This document shows positions 17,835 to 27,500 of a stretch of DNA of 64,000 bases, piece by piece. Each line of letters starts with the position of its first letter. Position 1 is the first letter of the stretch. The stretch is from Clostridiales bacterium (GTDB lineage Bacteria > Bacillota > Clostridia > Peptostreptococcales > Acidaminobacteraceae), in NCBI GenBank assembly GCA_016342415.1, contig JAEIOD010000020.1, forward strand, positions 1-64,000, given 5' to 3'. A program made the translations under genes and the position numbers. Under the pieces are notes generated by a model. The model worked only from the letters and a program-made list of their open reading frames with translations. It searched no databases and was not told the origin of the DNA.

Positions 17835-18259
17835 TGATTTTAGTGAGTGGATGTTTATTGGGATTGTGTTGCCGTTATGACGGCAAGGAAAAAGAGTTTG
17901 AAGATGTTTTAGACTATTTAAAGGATAAAACGTATATTCCTATTTGTCCTGAACAAATGGGTGGTCTTTCTACTCCTAGAGATCCTGCTGAGATTGTAAC
18001 GAACGATCCGTTATCAATACAAACAGAAACGGGTGTAGATGTTACCGGTCAGTTTCTAAAAGGTGTAGATGAAGTGGTGAAGTTATTGTCGCTTTATGAT
18101 GTGAAAGAAGCAATACTGAAGTCAAGAAGTCCGTCTTGTGGGACGTATCAAATATATGATGGCACTTTTAACCGAACATTGATAAACGGTTCTGGTGTGA
18201 TGTCAAAGAGACTACAAGAAGCATCTGTAAAGGTTATTAATGAAGAGGATTTGGTTTAA
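17834..18259 (+). CDS. DUF523 family protein
   Basis: 141 residues, matching the full DUF523 domain: N-terminal VSGCLLGLCCRYDG, the IPICPEQMGGLSTPRDPAEI block and SRSPSCG. The five conserved cysteines suggest a metal or cluster site, but no biochemical function is established to my knowledge. The start codon overlaps the mutS2 stop by one base, so the two are co-translated. A terminator overlaps its end. Confidence 0.88.
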   Translation: MILVSGCLLGLCCRYDGKEKEFEDVLDYLKDKTYIPICPEQMGGLSTPRDPAEIVTNDPLSIQTETGVDVTGQFLKGVDEVVKLLSLYDVKEAILKSRSPSCGTYQIYDGTFNRTLINGSGVMSKRLQEASVKVINEEDLV

Positions 18260-18277
18260 CCAGATCTTCTTTTTTTT
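18242..18277 (+). terminator. Terminator overlapping the DUF523 gene end
   Basis: TGGT pairs with ACCA and GAAGA with TCTTC, in an interrupted stem, followed by nine or ten T. The stop codon lies within the hairpin. Confidence 0.75.
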
Positions 18278-18305
18278 AGAATTACAATATTAAATTAAAA
18301 CGACG

Positions 18306-18334
18306 AAAGAGACGAACCAATGATTCGTCTCTTT
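18306..18334 (-). terminator. Probable terminator of ptcA
   Basis: A perfect 11-bp stem, AAAGAGACGAA with TTCGTCTCTTT, lies 40 bp beyond the ptcA stop on its strand. A T-rich stretch follows only after five other bases, so termination efficiency is uncertain. Confidence 0.6.
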
Positions 18335-18375
18335 CTACAGTAAGTCTATTTAATGAATATCCCTAAAGATATTTA

Positions 18376-19416
18376 TTACTGATTTTTTTCCAGGAAGTCA
18401 ACAATTCTTCCTTCATGGTACTGTTTAAGTGCAGTGCTTGCTTTCTTTTGTCTTGGATATAAATACCAAGCTAAAAGTGCTCTTTCTACATGTAATCTGT
18501 TTTCTGCTTCTTGGAAGACGATAGATCTTTCTGGGTGATCCATTACTTCACTTGTAATTTCAACATCTCGATTGGCTGGTAAACAGTGAAGAGCTTTACA
18601 ATGGTCAGGCGCTTTTTCCAATAAAGACATATTTAGCTGATATTTTGGACTGAAAGCAGCCATTCTATCTTCTTCTTCATCTTCATAACCATAATATGTC
18701 CATACATCAGGAATGATAAAATCAGCATCCTTAACGGCATCATCAATATCCTCGGTAATTCTGAAAATCCCACCAGTTTCTTTCATCTTATTATTGACCA
18801 ATTCTAATTCAGAAGCCATTAATGAGTATTGTTTTGGCGATGCAATTGTATATCTTAATCCCAATGCGGCACAAAGATGAGCTGTTTCCATAGCCATGAT
18901 ACCTGTATCAGACGAGTCACCTGTAAACACGATGTGTAAATCCTCAAGTTTCTTACCTTCAGGCATATGTTCAATCATCGTAAAGATATCACAGATACCT
19001 TGTGTTGGATGGTTATAATAAGTCATTGCGTTTAAAACTGGTACATAGGCATGTTTGGCAAAGTTAAGAATCGTTTCGTGTTCTTTGGTTCTGAACATAA
19101 TGCCACTACACATACTTGATAAGATTTTTGCTGTATCTTGAATGGCTTCATGACTTCCAAAATGAATTTGACCAGGAGCCAGATAAAGTGCATGGCCACC
19201 TAATTCTGTCATGGCATTTTCAAATGATACTCTTGTTCTAGTTGATGGTTCTTCAAAAATCATCGCAAGCGAACTGCCTTTTAACAATTGCGGTACTGCA
19301 CCTTGGAAATAAGCTTCTTTTAACATTTTTGTCAATTCAAGAATGTCTAAAAGCTCTTCTTTACTGAAATCAATATTGTCAATTAAGTGTTTTAATGGTA
19401 CATTGTTGTTTCTCAT
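18376..19416 (-). CDS. ptcA: Putrescine carbamoyltransferase (OTCase family)
   Basis: 346 residues. The carbamoyl-phosphate motif STRTR is present in EEPSTRTRVSFENAM, and HPTQG and HCLPANRD complete the active site. The segment GGHALYLAPGQIHFGSHE and the lack of an ornithine-type SMG loop resemble enterococcal putrescine carbamoyltransferase rather than ornithine transcarbamylase. In the agmatine deiminase pathway it splits N-carbamoylputrescine with phosphate to putrescine and carbamoyl phosphate, which a carbamate kinase would use to make ATP. It is divergent from agmatine deiminase, supporting the assignment. No carbamate kinase gene is in the window. A YgeW-like or ornithine activity is less likely. 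RBS AAAGGAGAT. Confidence 0.85.
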   Translation of the reverse strand: MRNNNVPLKHLIDNIDFSKEELLDILELTKMLKEAYFQGAVPQLLKGSSLAMIFEEPSTRTRVSFENAMTELGGHALYLAPGQIHFGSHEAIQDTAKILSSMCSGIMFRTKEHETILNFAKHAYVPVLNAMTYYNHPTQGICDIFTMIEHMPEGKKLEDLHIVFTGDSSDTGIMAMETAHLCAALGLRYTIASPKQYSLMASELELVNNKMKETGGIFRITEDIDDAVKDADFIIPDVWTYYGYEDEEEDRMAAFSPKYQLNMSLLEKAPDHCKALHCLPANRDVEITSEVMDHPERSIVFQEAENRLHVERALLAWYLYPRQKKASTALKQYHEGRIVDFLEKNQ

Positions 19417-19437
19417 AAAAATCTCCTTTAGTTTTGG

Positions 19438-19453
19438 AGGAGTTTATTTTGCA
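19438..19453 (+). repeat. 16-bp direct repeat, copy 1 (sigma-54-like)
   Basis: AGGAGTTTATTTTGCA. It is identical to copy 2 at 19681-19696, while the flanks differ. It contains GG-N10-GC and TTGCA, the spacing and -12 core of sigma-54 promoters. This copy lies between ptcA and its promoter and points away from ptcA, so it may instead be a protein-binding site. Confidence 0.6.
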
Positions 19454-19469
19454 CTATCATACTAGCATG

Positions 19470-19497
19470 ATTTTAATACAGGATAAAGTATTTGCAA
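19470..19497 (-). promoter_or_regulatory. Candidate sigma-A promoter of ptcA
   Basis: On the minus strand TTGCAA (19497-19492) is followed after 16 bp by TAAAAT (19475-19470). It would start transcription about 45 bp before the ptcA ATG. Confidence 0.5.
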
Positions 19498-19504
19498 ACT
19501 TTCT

Positions 19505-19610
19505 GTAACCGTCATACAGAGAACTTCTGTCTTTACATTTTGAGTAACGATGTTTCAATTGGAGTGAAACAACGTTACATGATATGTAACATTGTTCTAA
19601 AACGTGTAAC
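19505..19610 (+). promoter_or_regulatory. Operator cluster between ptcA and aguA
   Basis: AACGATGTTTCA (19546-19557) and TGAAACAACGTT (19565-19576) form an inverted repeat with one mismatch and a 7-bp spacer. The overlapping palindrome GTTACAT-GAT-ATGTAAC spans 19574-19590. GTAAC occurs five times in this stretch (19505, 19544, 19574 reversed, 19586, 19606). The dyads sit about 90-135 bp upstream of the promoter-like copy at 19681, a usual distance for an enhancer-binding activator. Confidence 0.6.
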
Positions 19611-19680
19611 AGAATTCTAAATGAGTTTTTGAATAATGAATAATTATATCCTGTGTTAAGATTAAAGGGACAAAATTATC

Positions 19681-19696
19681 AGGAGTTTATTTTGCA
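19681..19696 (+). promoter_or_regulatory. Candidate sigma-54 promoter of aguA (repeat copy 2)
   Basis: AGGAGTTTATTTTGCA has GG at 19682-19683 and GC at 19694-19695 separated by 10 bp, with a TTGCA -12 element. Start of transcription would fall near 19707, 27 bp before the aguA ATG. The -24 half is degenerate relative to TGGCAC. No convincing sigma-A promoter was found in front of aguA. Confidence 0.55.
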
Positions 19697-19733
19697 AATC
19701 AATCTCACTGAAATTTTATAGGGGGCAAAATTT

Positions 19734-20840
19734 ATGAGTAAAAATATATTGAGCACGCCAAGAGAAGATGGCTTCAGAATGCCTGGAGAATTTGAAAAAC
19801 ATGAAGGGTGTTGGATGATCTGGCCTGAAAGGACAGATAATTGGAGACTTGGTGCTAAACCTGCTCAAGCTGCTTTTATAGAAGTGGCAAAAGTGATTTC
19901 TAAGTACGAACCAGTTACAATGTGTGTATCTGATAAGCAATATAACGTAGCCAGAGAACTTTTACCATCAGATATCAGAGTTATTGAAGTATCAAGTGAT
20001 GATGCTTGGATGAGAGATGTTGGTCCTACTTTTGTAATCAATGATACTGGAGATCTCAGAGCTGTTGATTGGCGATTTAATGCTTGGGGTGGCTTATTAG
20101 ACGGTCTATATTTCCCTTGGGATAAAGATGATAAAATTGCCAGAAAGGTAGCAAATGTTGAGAATTTGGATTACTACAAACTAGAGTCATTCATATTAGA
20201 AGGTGGTTCGATTCACGTTGATGGTGAAGGAACATGTATTGTAACTGAAGCATGTTTACTAGATGAAAGTAGAAATCCTGATTTATCAAAAGAAGAAATT
20301 GAAACATATTTGAAAGACTACTTAAACGTCAGTAAAATTATTTGGTTGAAAAACGGTATTTATTTAGATGAAACAAACGAACATGTTGATAATATAATTC
20401 ATTACTGTGCTCCAGGTGTTGTGGCTTTAGCATGGACAGATGATGAAACCGATCCGCAATATGATTACTCAAAAGCAGCTTATGAAATTTTGAGTAATGA
20501 AATGGATTCAAAAGGTAGATGTATAGAAGTGGTTAAACTTCATATACCAGATCATGTGATTGTAACAAAAGAGGAAGCTGATGGTGTTGATTCCGTTGAT
20601 GGGACTTTGCCAAGAATGGAAGGGGATCGACAAGCGGCTTCTTATGCCAATTTCTATATAGCGAATGGCGCCATTATTTTACCGATTTTTGGTGATGAAA
20701 AACATGATAAATTAGCAGCAGAAATTTTACAGACAGTATTTCCAGATAGGGTGATTGAAACAATTTATGCACGAGAAATTATTTTGGGTGGTGGTAATAT
20801 ACATTGTATCACTCAACAACAACCTGATAGAAGGGAGTAA
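19734..20840 (+). CDS. aguA: Agmatine deiminase
   Basis: 368 residues, a normal length. Family hallmarks: [16 protein letters not shown] near the N-terminus, [47 protein letters not shown], the His-x-Asp pair in NEHVDN and the catalytic cysteine in GGGNIHC (C358). It hydrolyses agmatine to N-carbamoylputrescine and ammonia. It is the first gene of an operon with the permease (3-bp gap), is divergent from putrescine carbamoyltransferase, and has a strong GGGGG-type site before the ATG. Confidence 0.96.
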   Translation: MSKNILSTPREDGFRMPGEFEKHEGCWMIWPERTDNWRLGAKPAQAAFIEVAKVISKYEPVTMCVSDKQYNVARELLPSDIRVIEVSSDDAWMRDVGPTFVINDTGDLRAVDWRFNAWGGLLDGLYFPWDKDDKIARKVANVENLDYYKLESFILEGGSIHVDGEGTCIVTEACLLDESRNPDLSKEEIETYLKDYLNVSKIIWLKNGIYLDETNEHVDNIIHYCAPGVVALAWTDDETDPQYDYSKAAYEILSNEMDSKGRCIEVVKLHIPDHVIVTKEEADGVDSVDGTLPRMEGDRQAASYANFYIANGAIILPIFGDEKHDKLAAEILQTVFPDRVIETIYAREIILGGGNIHCITQQQPDRRE

Positions 20841-20843
20841 ACT

Positions 20844-22244
20844 ATGGAAGTGAAGAAAAAAGGTATTGGAGGTTTTACAGTATTTTTCGGCGTTATATCA
20901 TCAATGTTATTTTTAGATACAATTGCTTCTTCAGCCAATATGGGCGCTCAAGTATTCTCTTGGTATATTATATTAGCCATTATGTTTTTTATTCCAATGG
21001 GATTCATAGTTGCCGAATTAGGTGCAACTTATCCTGATAAAGGTGGAATTTATGGGTGGATTAAAAGAGCCTTTGGAGTAAAGTGGGCATCAAGAACCTC
21101 TTGGTTGTATTGGATCAACGCCGCTTTATGGATGCCTGCAACCATTATTTTTATCACAGGTATACTGGCTCAGTTGGTATATCCTGAAGCTGGATTGATG
21201 TTTAATGTCATTGGGGGAGTTATTATCTCATGGATTGTTATATATATCAGTAGTTTATCAGCAGAAGAAAGTAGTACTTTAAATTTTATCTCAGGTGTTA
21301 TAAAACTGATTTTACCGATTTGTTTGGTTTTAGCAGCGATATATTATACCGTTACAAAAGGCGCAGCTACTCAAATCACTTTGGGCGGTTTAATGCCTGA
21401 CTTAAAACAAGGACTAGATTTTCTACCAGTGGTTGTTTACAATATGTGTGGTTTAGAAATTATCCTTGGTAATGTACATAAGTTTGATAATCCAAAGAAA
21501 GATGTGCCAAAATCAGTTATCTCAGGTGCAATCACAATGTCGTTTGTTTACATCGTGTGTTCTATTGCAATTTTATGTATTATACCAGTTGAGAATGTTG
21601 GTGTCGTTGAAGGATTTGTAGATGCTTTTATCATCGTATTTGGCAGTGGTTTGCTTGGAAAAATTATTGTTTTAACAATAGGCGCTTTATTTACTGCAAC
21701 GTTGGTTACTCAAATTCAATCTTGGACACTTGGCTCTGCATTTGTTGTAGCTGAAGCAGCAGAGGCAGGAGAGATGCCTGAAATATTTGCAAAATACAAT
21801 AAAAATGAATCTCCAGTAGGTGCTTTACTTATGACTGGATTGGTTTCAACATTTGTTATCGTATTATATGGGTTTATGGCAAGTTCATCAGAAAATTTAT
21901 TCTGGATGTTGTTTGAGTTTAGTTCAATGTTATTCTTGATGCCATACGTTATATTGGTATTTGCATTTGTTAAATTGAGAAAACTAGATCAACATATTGA
22001 GAGACCGTTTAGATTCCCTGGAAGCGAATGGATAGCAAAAATATTTGCAGTCGGTATGTCGGCGGTTATAATGATTACAATCATGTTGTTTGTATGGGTT
22101 CCAGGATATGCAATTGATTGGGCGTATACAATACCAGTGGTTGGAGGTGTTATTATATCAATCATAGTGGGTGAATTCATTTTATTAAAACAAGGTAAAA
22201 AAGAAAAAATATCTATTGAAGATAGAGTTAATAAAACAAGTTAA
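20844..22244 (+). CDS. APC-superfamily permease, probable agmatine/putrescine exchanger
   Basis: 466 residues with about 12 hydrophobic helices. The N-terminal helix region has the APC pattern, and the PDKGGIYGWIKRAFG segment after helix 2 is typical of amino-acid/polyamine antiporters. Placement 3 bp after agmatine deiminase suggests import of agmatine in exchange for putrescine, as for AguD in lactic acid bacteria; this role is inferred from position. A hairpin lies directly after the stop. Confidence 0.85.
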   Translation: MEVKKKGIGGFTVFFGVISSMLFLDTIASSANMGAQVFSWYIILAIMFFIPMGFIVAELGATYPDKGGIYGWIKRAFGVKWASRTSWLYWINAALWMPATIIFITGILAQLVYPEAGLMFNVIGGVIISWIVIYISSLSAEESSTLNFISGVIKLILPICLVLAAIYYTVTKGAATQITLGGLMPDLKQGLDFLPVVVYNMCGLEIILGNVHKFDNPKKDVPKSVISGAITMSFVYIVCSIAILCIIPVENVGVVEGFVDAFIIVFGSGLLGKIIVLTIGALFTATLVTQIQSWTLGSAFVVAEAAEAGEMPEIFAKYNKNESPVGALLMTGLVSTFVIVLYGFMASSSENLFWMLFEFSSMLFLMPYVILVFAFVKLRKLDQHIERPFRFPGSEWIAKIFAVGMSAVIMITIMLFVWVPGYAIDWAYTIPVVGGVIISIIVGEFILLKQGKKEKISIEDRVNKTS

Positions 22245-22248
22245 GAAT

Positions 22249-22276
22249 AAGGTGGTTTAGCGTGCTGAATCACCTT
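22249..22276 (+). terminator. Hairpin after the permease gene
   Basis: AAGGTGGTTTAGC pairs with GCTGAATCACCTT (13 bp including two G-U pairs). The following bases are AATTAATTAGTT rather than a T-run, so it may be a partial terminator or mRNA-stabilising hairpin. A candidate promoter TTCAAG-17 bp-TATAAT (22287-22315) follows. Confidence 0.5.
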
Positions 22277-22338
22277 AATTAATTAGTTCAAGAAGTGCTC
22301 GTTTTGTAATATAATAAGAATATCTTAGGAGGTACCAT

Positions 22339-23124
22339 ATGAATAAAGATTTTTATGTTGTTATAGAAAATGAGATTGCTTCTTTAAATAATAATGAGAA
22401 GAAAGTTTTAGAATATGTTGTTAAAAATATTGATACTGTTAAAGACATGGGTATTAGGGATTTGGCAGATGAAATGTTTGTTTCTTCCACGTCAATATTT
22501 AGGTTTGTAAAAAAACTAGGATTTAAAGGATACTCTGAGTTTATCAGTTGTTTAAATTATACGAGTTATAAAAATGAAAATAATAAAATACCAAAAGTCT
22601 TGGAAGATGATGATTACAAAGATGCTTACATGGACAACATATTGGAGAGCATCAGGGTTTTATCAAAATCCAAGGTCAAAAAGTTCGCTAAATTATTAGA
22701 AGAGAAACCCAAGATTTTTTTCATCACATCGGGATTGTGTAAAGAAGTTGCAAGATATGCATTAAAATTGTTTGCTGTCTATGGTTTTGTTACAATAGCA
22801 ATTGAAGATGAGTTAGAAGTTCTATCTGCAATGAAACAAGTAAACAACAACGATATACTGTTTGTGATTGCGAATAGTGAATACAGTGATATTGTTGGCA
22901 GTATTGAAAAACTAAAATCGCAAGCAGATGTGAAAGTGGTTTCAATTACAGCTGCAACCAATAATGTGATACAAAGCATCACTGATATAGATTTTTATGT
23001 GTTTTCGGATGAGGTTTACTACAATACGATAGATGTCACTTCTAGAGTTTCTATGATAGCGATTGTTGAACTTCTAGGTATTGGTTATATAAAACAACAA
23101 TCGGCAAAAGACTCAGATAAATAA
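22339..23124 (+). CDS. RpiR/MurR-family transcriptional regulator
   Basis: 261 residues. An N-terminal helix-turn-helix of the RpiR type (about 1-80, IRDLADEMFVSSTSIFRFVKKLGFKGYSEF) is followed by a SIS-like ligand domain (about 100-240). The SIS part has weak sugar-phosphate motifs, so the effector may differ. It lies between the agmatine permease and a second deiminase-like gene and is 9 bp upstream of the latter, so it is a candidate regulator of this island. AGGAGGT site before the ATG. Confidence 0.85.
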   Translation: MNKDFYVVIENEIASLNNNEKKVLEYVVKNIDTVKDMGIRDLADEMFVSSTSIFRFVKKLGFKGYSEFISCLNYTSYKNENNKIPKVLEDDDYKDAYMDNILESIRVLSKSKVKKFAKLLEEKPKIFFITSGLCKEVARYALKLFAVYGFVTIAIEDELEVLSAMKQVNNNDILFVIANSEYSDIVGSIEKLKSQADVKVVSITAATNNVIQSITDIDFYVFSDEVYYNTIDVTSRVSMIAIVELLGIGYIKQQSAKDSDK

Positions 23125-23133
23125 GGTGAAAAT

Positions 23134-24357
23134 ATGAGTAGGTTTAGGTATCCTGGTGAGTTTGAATACCAGGATAGTGTGATGATAACATGGCCAAAGA
23201 ATGTGTTCTCAGCCAAAGGTTACAATGTATATCAAGTGTTCAATGAAATAGTCATGCATTTAATAGAGCATGTCAAAATAATTATCAATTGTAGTACTTT
23301 AGAAGGATTAAATAAATGTAAACAATCATTAACTGAAGCGGACATCAATTACAGTGATATAGAATTCACATCTTATCCAGATGACTTAAACTGGGCAAGA
23401 GATTATGGTGCTGACATTATGATTAATAAGGACCAACTACAGGCTATAGATTTTCAATTCAATACCTATGGTTTAGAAGAGGTTGATAGTTCCTGTAATC
23501 AAAAGAACCAACTGTTTGCATTGAAACATGCAAAGGGATTGAAGTGTCATAATGTTTTAAAATCGAAATTGGTTACAGAAGGTGGTAATAAGGAGTTTAA
23601 TGGCTCTGGTATCATGATGTCAATTGTTGATACTGAAAAAACAAAACGTAATCCCAACTATTCCTTATCAACAATTGAATCAATTTATAAGTATTTATTT
23701 AATTTGAAAAAGATCATATGGATAAAAAAAGGCTCTTATGAGGACGAGGATTTTTTTGATGGTGTTTTGTATTATGAAGATCAGACACCGGTCTATAGAT
23801 CGCTTTCAGCCAATGGTCATATAGACGAAATGTGTAGATTTGTATCTGAAAATAAAATTTTGTTAGCTGAAGTTGATTTCAGTCCAACTAACGAGGCTGA
23901 AAAGATAACGAAACAAAGACTCGAAGAAGCTCATAGTTTATTATCAAAAGAACGGAATCATAACGATGCATTATTCGAGATTGTTAGAATGCCAGTACCA
24001 TTGCCTTTTTCTATAGAAATTGATGAAGAGGATGAAATATATCAGATCTGGGAATTTTATAAAAATAAGTCGGGTATGAAAGTGATGAGAGATCGTACAC
24101 CTTTTCCTGATAAGAAATTTAGAGTACAACCAGCAATGAGCTATTGCAACTTTCTGATTTCAAACGGCGTTGTATTGGGACAAAAGTATTACAAGGAAGG
24201 TATGTCTTTAGCTATAAAAGATCAAGATGACAAAGCAAAGAAGGTTCTCGAAGGGATATTCCCTGACAGGAAAGTCATAACTATCAATTCGACGGCACTC
24301 AATATTCTTGGTGGAGGAATTCACTGTGTGACAAAGAATGTTGCTAAAAGAGTCTAA
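23134..24357 (+). CDS. Diverged agmatine/peptidylarginine-deiminase family protein
   Basis: 407 residues, paralogous to the agmatine deiminase at 19734. Corresponding blocks are present: PGEFEYQDSVMITWPKN, DDLNWARDYGADIMIN, VTEGGNKEFNG, the His-x-Asp pair in NGHIDE and the nucleophile cysteine in ILGGGIHC (C398). The catalytic set therefore looks intact, but the substrate-pocket blocks differ (WARDYGAD instead of [12 protein letters not shown] instead of EGGS), and there is an extra segment around 255-315. It may act on another guanidino compound. Co-transcribed with the RpiR regulator, ending at a very strong terminator. Confidence 0.8.
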   Translation: MSRFRYPGEFEYQDSVMITWPKNVFSAKGYNVYQVFNEIVMHLIEHVKIIINCSTLEGLNKCKQSLTEADINYSDIEFTSYPDDLNWARDYGADIMINKDQLQAIDFQFNTYGLEEVDSSCNQKNQLFALKHAKGLKCHNVLKSKLVTEGGNKEFNGSGIMMSIVDTEKTKRNPNYSLSTIESIYKYLFNLKKIIWIKKGSYEDEDFFDGVLYYEDQTPVYRSLSANGHIDEMCRFVSENKILLAEVDFSPTNEAEKITKQRLEEAHSLLSKERNHNDALFEIVRMPVPLPFSIEIDEEDEIYQIWEFYKNKSGMKVMRDRTPFPDKKFRVQPAMSYCNFLISNGVVLGQKYYKEGMSLAIKDQDDKAKKVLEGIFPDRKVITINSTALNILGGGIHCVTKNVAKRV

Positions 24358-24370
24358 ACGATAAAAATAT

Positions 24371-24411
24371 AATAACAATGGGGGTGCTATAAGCACCCCC
24401 ATTGTTATTTA
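24371..24411 (+). terminator. Terminator of the agmatine island
   Basis: A perfect 18-bp stem (24371-24388 with 24392-24409), with GGGGGTGCT in the left arm and AGCACCCCC in the right, a 3-nt loop and T-rich flanks on both strands. Confidence 0.9.
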
Positions 24412-24444
24412 TCATATTGTTAAGAACGGATATCCTTTTATGCC

Positions 24445-24472
24445 TTACAAAGTCATTAGCCTATAGTATAAT
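24445..24472 (+). promoter_or_regulatory. Promoter of the multidomain-protein operon
   Basis: TTACAA (24445-24450), 16 bp, TATAAT (24467-24472), 30 bp upstream of the ATG at 24502. Confidence 0.65.
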
Positions 24473-24501
24473 GGAATAAAGACATAGATAGCGAGGTAAA
24501 G

Positions 24502-27500
24502 ATGTACGTTAAAATGATAAAAGTACGTGAAGAAATTCACCAAATGTTTGTAGAGTTCTTGTTAAGCAAAACAGAAAACAATTTAATCAGTAAAATAGAA
24601 GAAACATTAATCAGTGACAATTTTGAATCGGAGATGATGTATCTCATAGAAGAAAGTCATTTTAAGACTCAAGAGATTTTTCAATTGTTCTATGAATGTT
24701 TTAAAGTGATTACAAACAATTTTAAAACTTTTGAAAACATGGAAGAGATAGAACAATATACCTATCAATATGCTTTGGGCCTTTCATTTGAAGAATCGGT
24801 TCAAGTGGAACTTACCAATATCAAAGATGAAATCGCAGTGTTATCACTGAGTATTCTACGTATATTCTTTAAAATGCAGCAAGAATTCGATCATGAGTCT
24901 TGGGTAAGTAAATATGCGTTGAATATTTTAACAGATGAAGAAATATCTCAATTAGAAGACGACGAGTATGTAAGATTTACAGAGTTTCTAGATAATGAAT
25001 ATGTTTATGAGATGATGAAGATGAATCAAGATCTTATTGGTTACAGCACCTTAGATCATATTTGTGGTGTTCATCATTTAGCAGTTAAAATCGGGCGTCA
25101 GTTGAGCCATTTGAACTTACCAATTGACCTGGGAAGAGTTTCCGGGGCGGCATATGGTCATGATATTGGAAAATACGGTTGTAAACCAGAAGAAAGTAGA
25201 AAGGTAGCCTATTATCATTACTACTATACTGCAGAATGGTTTACAGAACGTGAGATAGTATATATCAGAAATGTCGCTTTTAATCATTCAACATGGGATT
25301 TGGAAATAGCCAATCTGTCACTGGAATCATTGGTTCTAATTTATTGTGATTTTAGAGTAAAAGCCAATGAAGATAGAACCAGTAAGTATCCGATGAAATA
25401 TTATAGTTTAGACGATGCTTTCGAAGTTATCCTGAGTAAGCTTGACAATGTAAATCAAGCTAAGGAAAAGCGTTATAGACGTGTTTATAATAGACTAAAA
25501 GACTTTGAAAATTTCATGATAGAAAAAGGAGTTGATTTGGATCCGGATTCTACTAACTGTATTATTGACGGACATGTATCTTCTAGAAAACATTATTCAA
25601 TCATGCAAGGAGACGAGATTGTTGAAAGTGCTAAGTATTTATCTATTGTACATAATATAGGTATCATGCACCGTTTAAGAGATGAGAACTCTTTAAATGC
25701 AATGTTGGAAAATGCTAGAGGATTAGATAATGTCGATTCTCTTAGAAGTTATCAATATATCATTGAGGTTTACTCTGAATACTTAACGCAAAAACAAAAG
25801 CTGATTGCTCTGAAGTTTTTATATGAAAGATTGATGTTGCCAGCAGAAGATATCAGAAAACAAACAGCGAGACTTATTGGTCTTCTGATTTCTAACTTTG
25901 ATGAGATTGAAAGAAAAGAATTACCAAAGGATGCACGTAAAAAGGTTATCGAAATAGATTCATTTAAGCTGTTTGAAAACTACTTATCAAAATACCTGTT
26001 TCCTAATCTTAGAATAATTGACAAACATAAAGAATGGATAAGAGTCAGTATGGCCAATATGATTGAGTCTTTATTAAGCCATTCTCCAAAGGATAAATGT
26101 CAATTATACATGAATATCTTGATAAATTCGTTTAATAGGAATGTGATAAAAACAGAACTGGCGACTTATATGTTAGAGGCCATTAGGCTGTTACCATATG
26201 ATAAATTAGAAGATGAGCAGATTACAAAAGTTATTTCATATGTCAATAATGTCGCTTATACAGATGAGGATATTTTGAGAGTTCAGTGTTATGATGTTTT
26301 ATGTGATTTGATTCCAAGGTTAAAACCTCAATTGATAAGGCATATCAGAACAGTACATACGCTTGATGATCTACAGCAGATTTCTTCTGCAGAAACATTC
26401 GCAAGATACAATTTGCTAAAATTAACAGGATTTGAAAATGAGGAACTTGAAAGTTACAGACTACAATGTATTTCTAAAGTAGATGGTAGTTCTGATGTTT
26501 ACCTATCTAACCTGAAATCGGCGACATCATGGATCTGTAAGAAATTACAGATAGAATTATTGCTTAGATTTGTTGTAAATTATAGAAAAGAGGACAGTTT
26601 TTATTTGTCGATGCATTTATGTAATCTTTTAAAAGTATCTTCTCACGAAAGTGTTAGAAATGCAGCTGGTAAAGGTCTTGTAGAATTATCGGAACATCTT
26701 TCAAAAGGTCAGATAAATGATATAGTCATTGAGCTTTTGAGAGCTCTAGAGATGGAAAACTATCAATACACAAAATATATTTGCGAATATCTTGGAATTT
26801 TAATGACAAAATTAGAGGTGCAAGAATTCTTGGAGATTGTAGACAGTTTCGCTGAAAAAATTGAAAGAGCAAATCCGCAAATCTGTACATTGGTGTTATT
26901 AACCGTTGGTGAAGTCGTAGAACATATGACGATAGAAAAAATCGGTGAGGAACACTTTGAATGGATGAGGGATAAATTACTGGGTATTATTTTAAAGGGA
27001 TTTGTTAACTATGATACAAAAGTTAACCGTGTTGCCATCAATGTAATAGGTAAACATCTCTTTGCCTCTAAATTATTGGACAATGAAATAAAAGCTACAA
27101 TTTTCAAGAAAATCATTAAGAAGATTTTATCGTTAATGGCCAATACCGATGAGAGCGCAGAACTTATATATTTAAATAATGCGGCTGGATTAAATCATAT
27201 TTATAACTTTATATCTGAATATACATTTGAGGAAGGTCACTTGGAATTAGCAGAGTTCAAGAAAATTGCCTTTTTCCCAGGAGCGTTTGATCCGTTCTCT
27301 TTAAGTCACAAGGAGATTGCTAAATCGATTAGAAATTTAGGCTTTGAAGTCTATTTATCGGTAGATGAATTTTCGTGGTCAAAAAGAACACAACCTAACT
27401 TAATTAGAAGAGATATCATAAAGATGTCAGTTGCTGATGAGTTTGACTTATATGTGTTTCCAAGAGATATTTCTATTAATATTGCCAATCCAGATGATTT

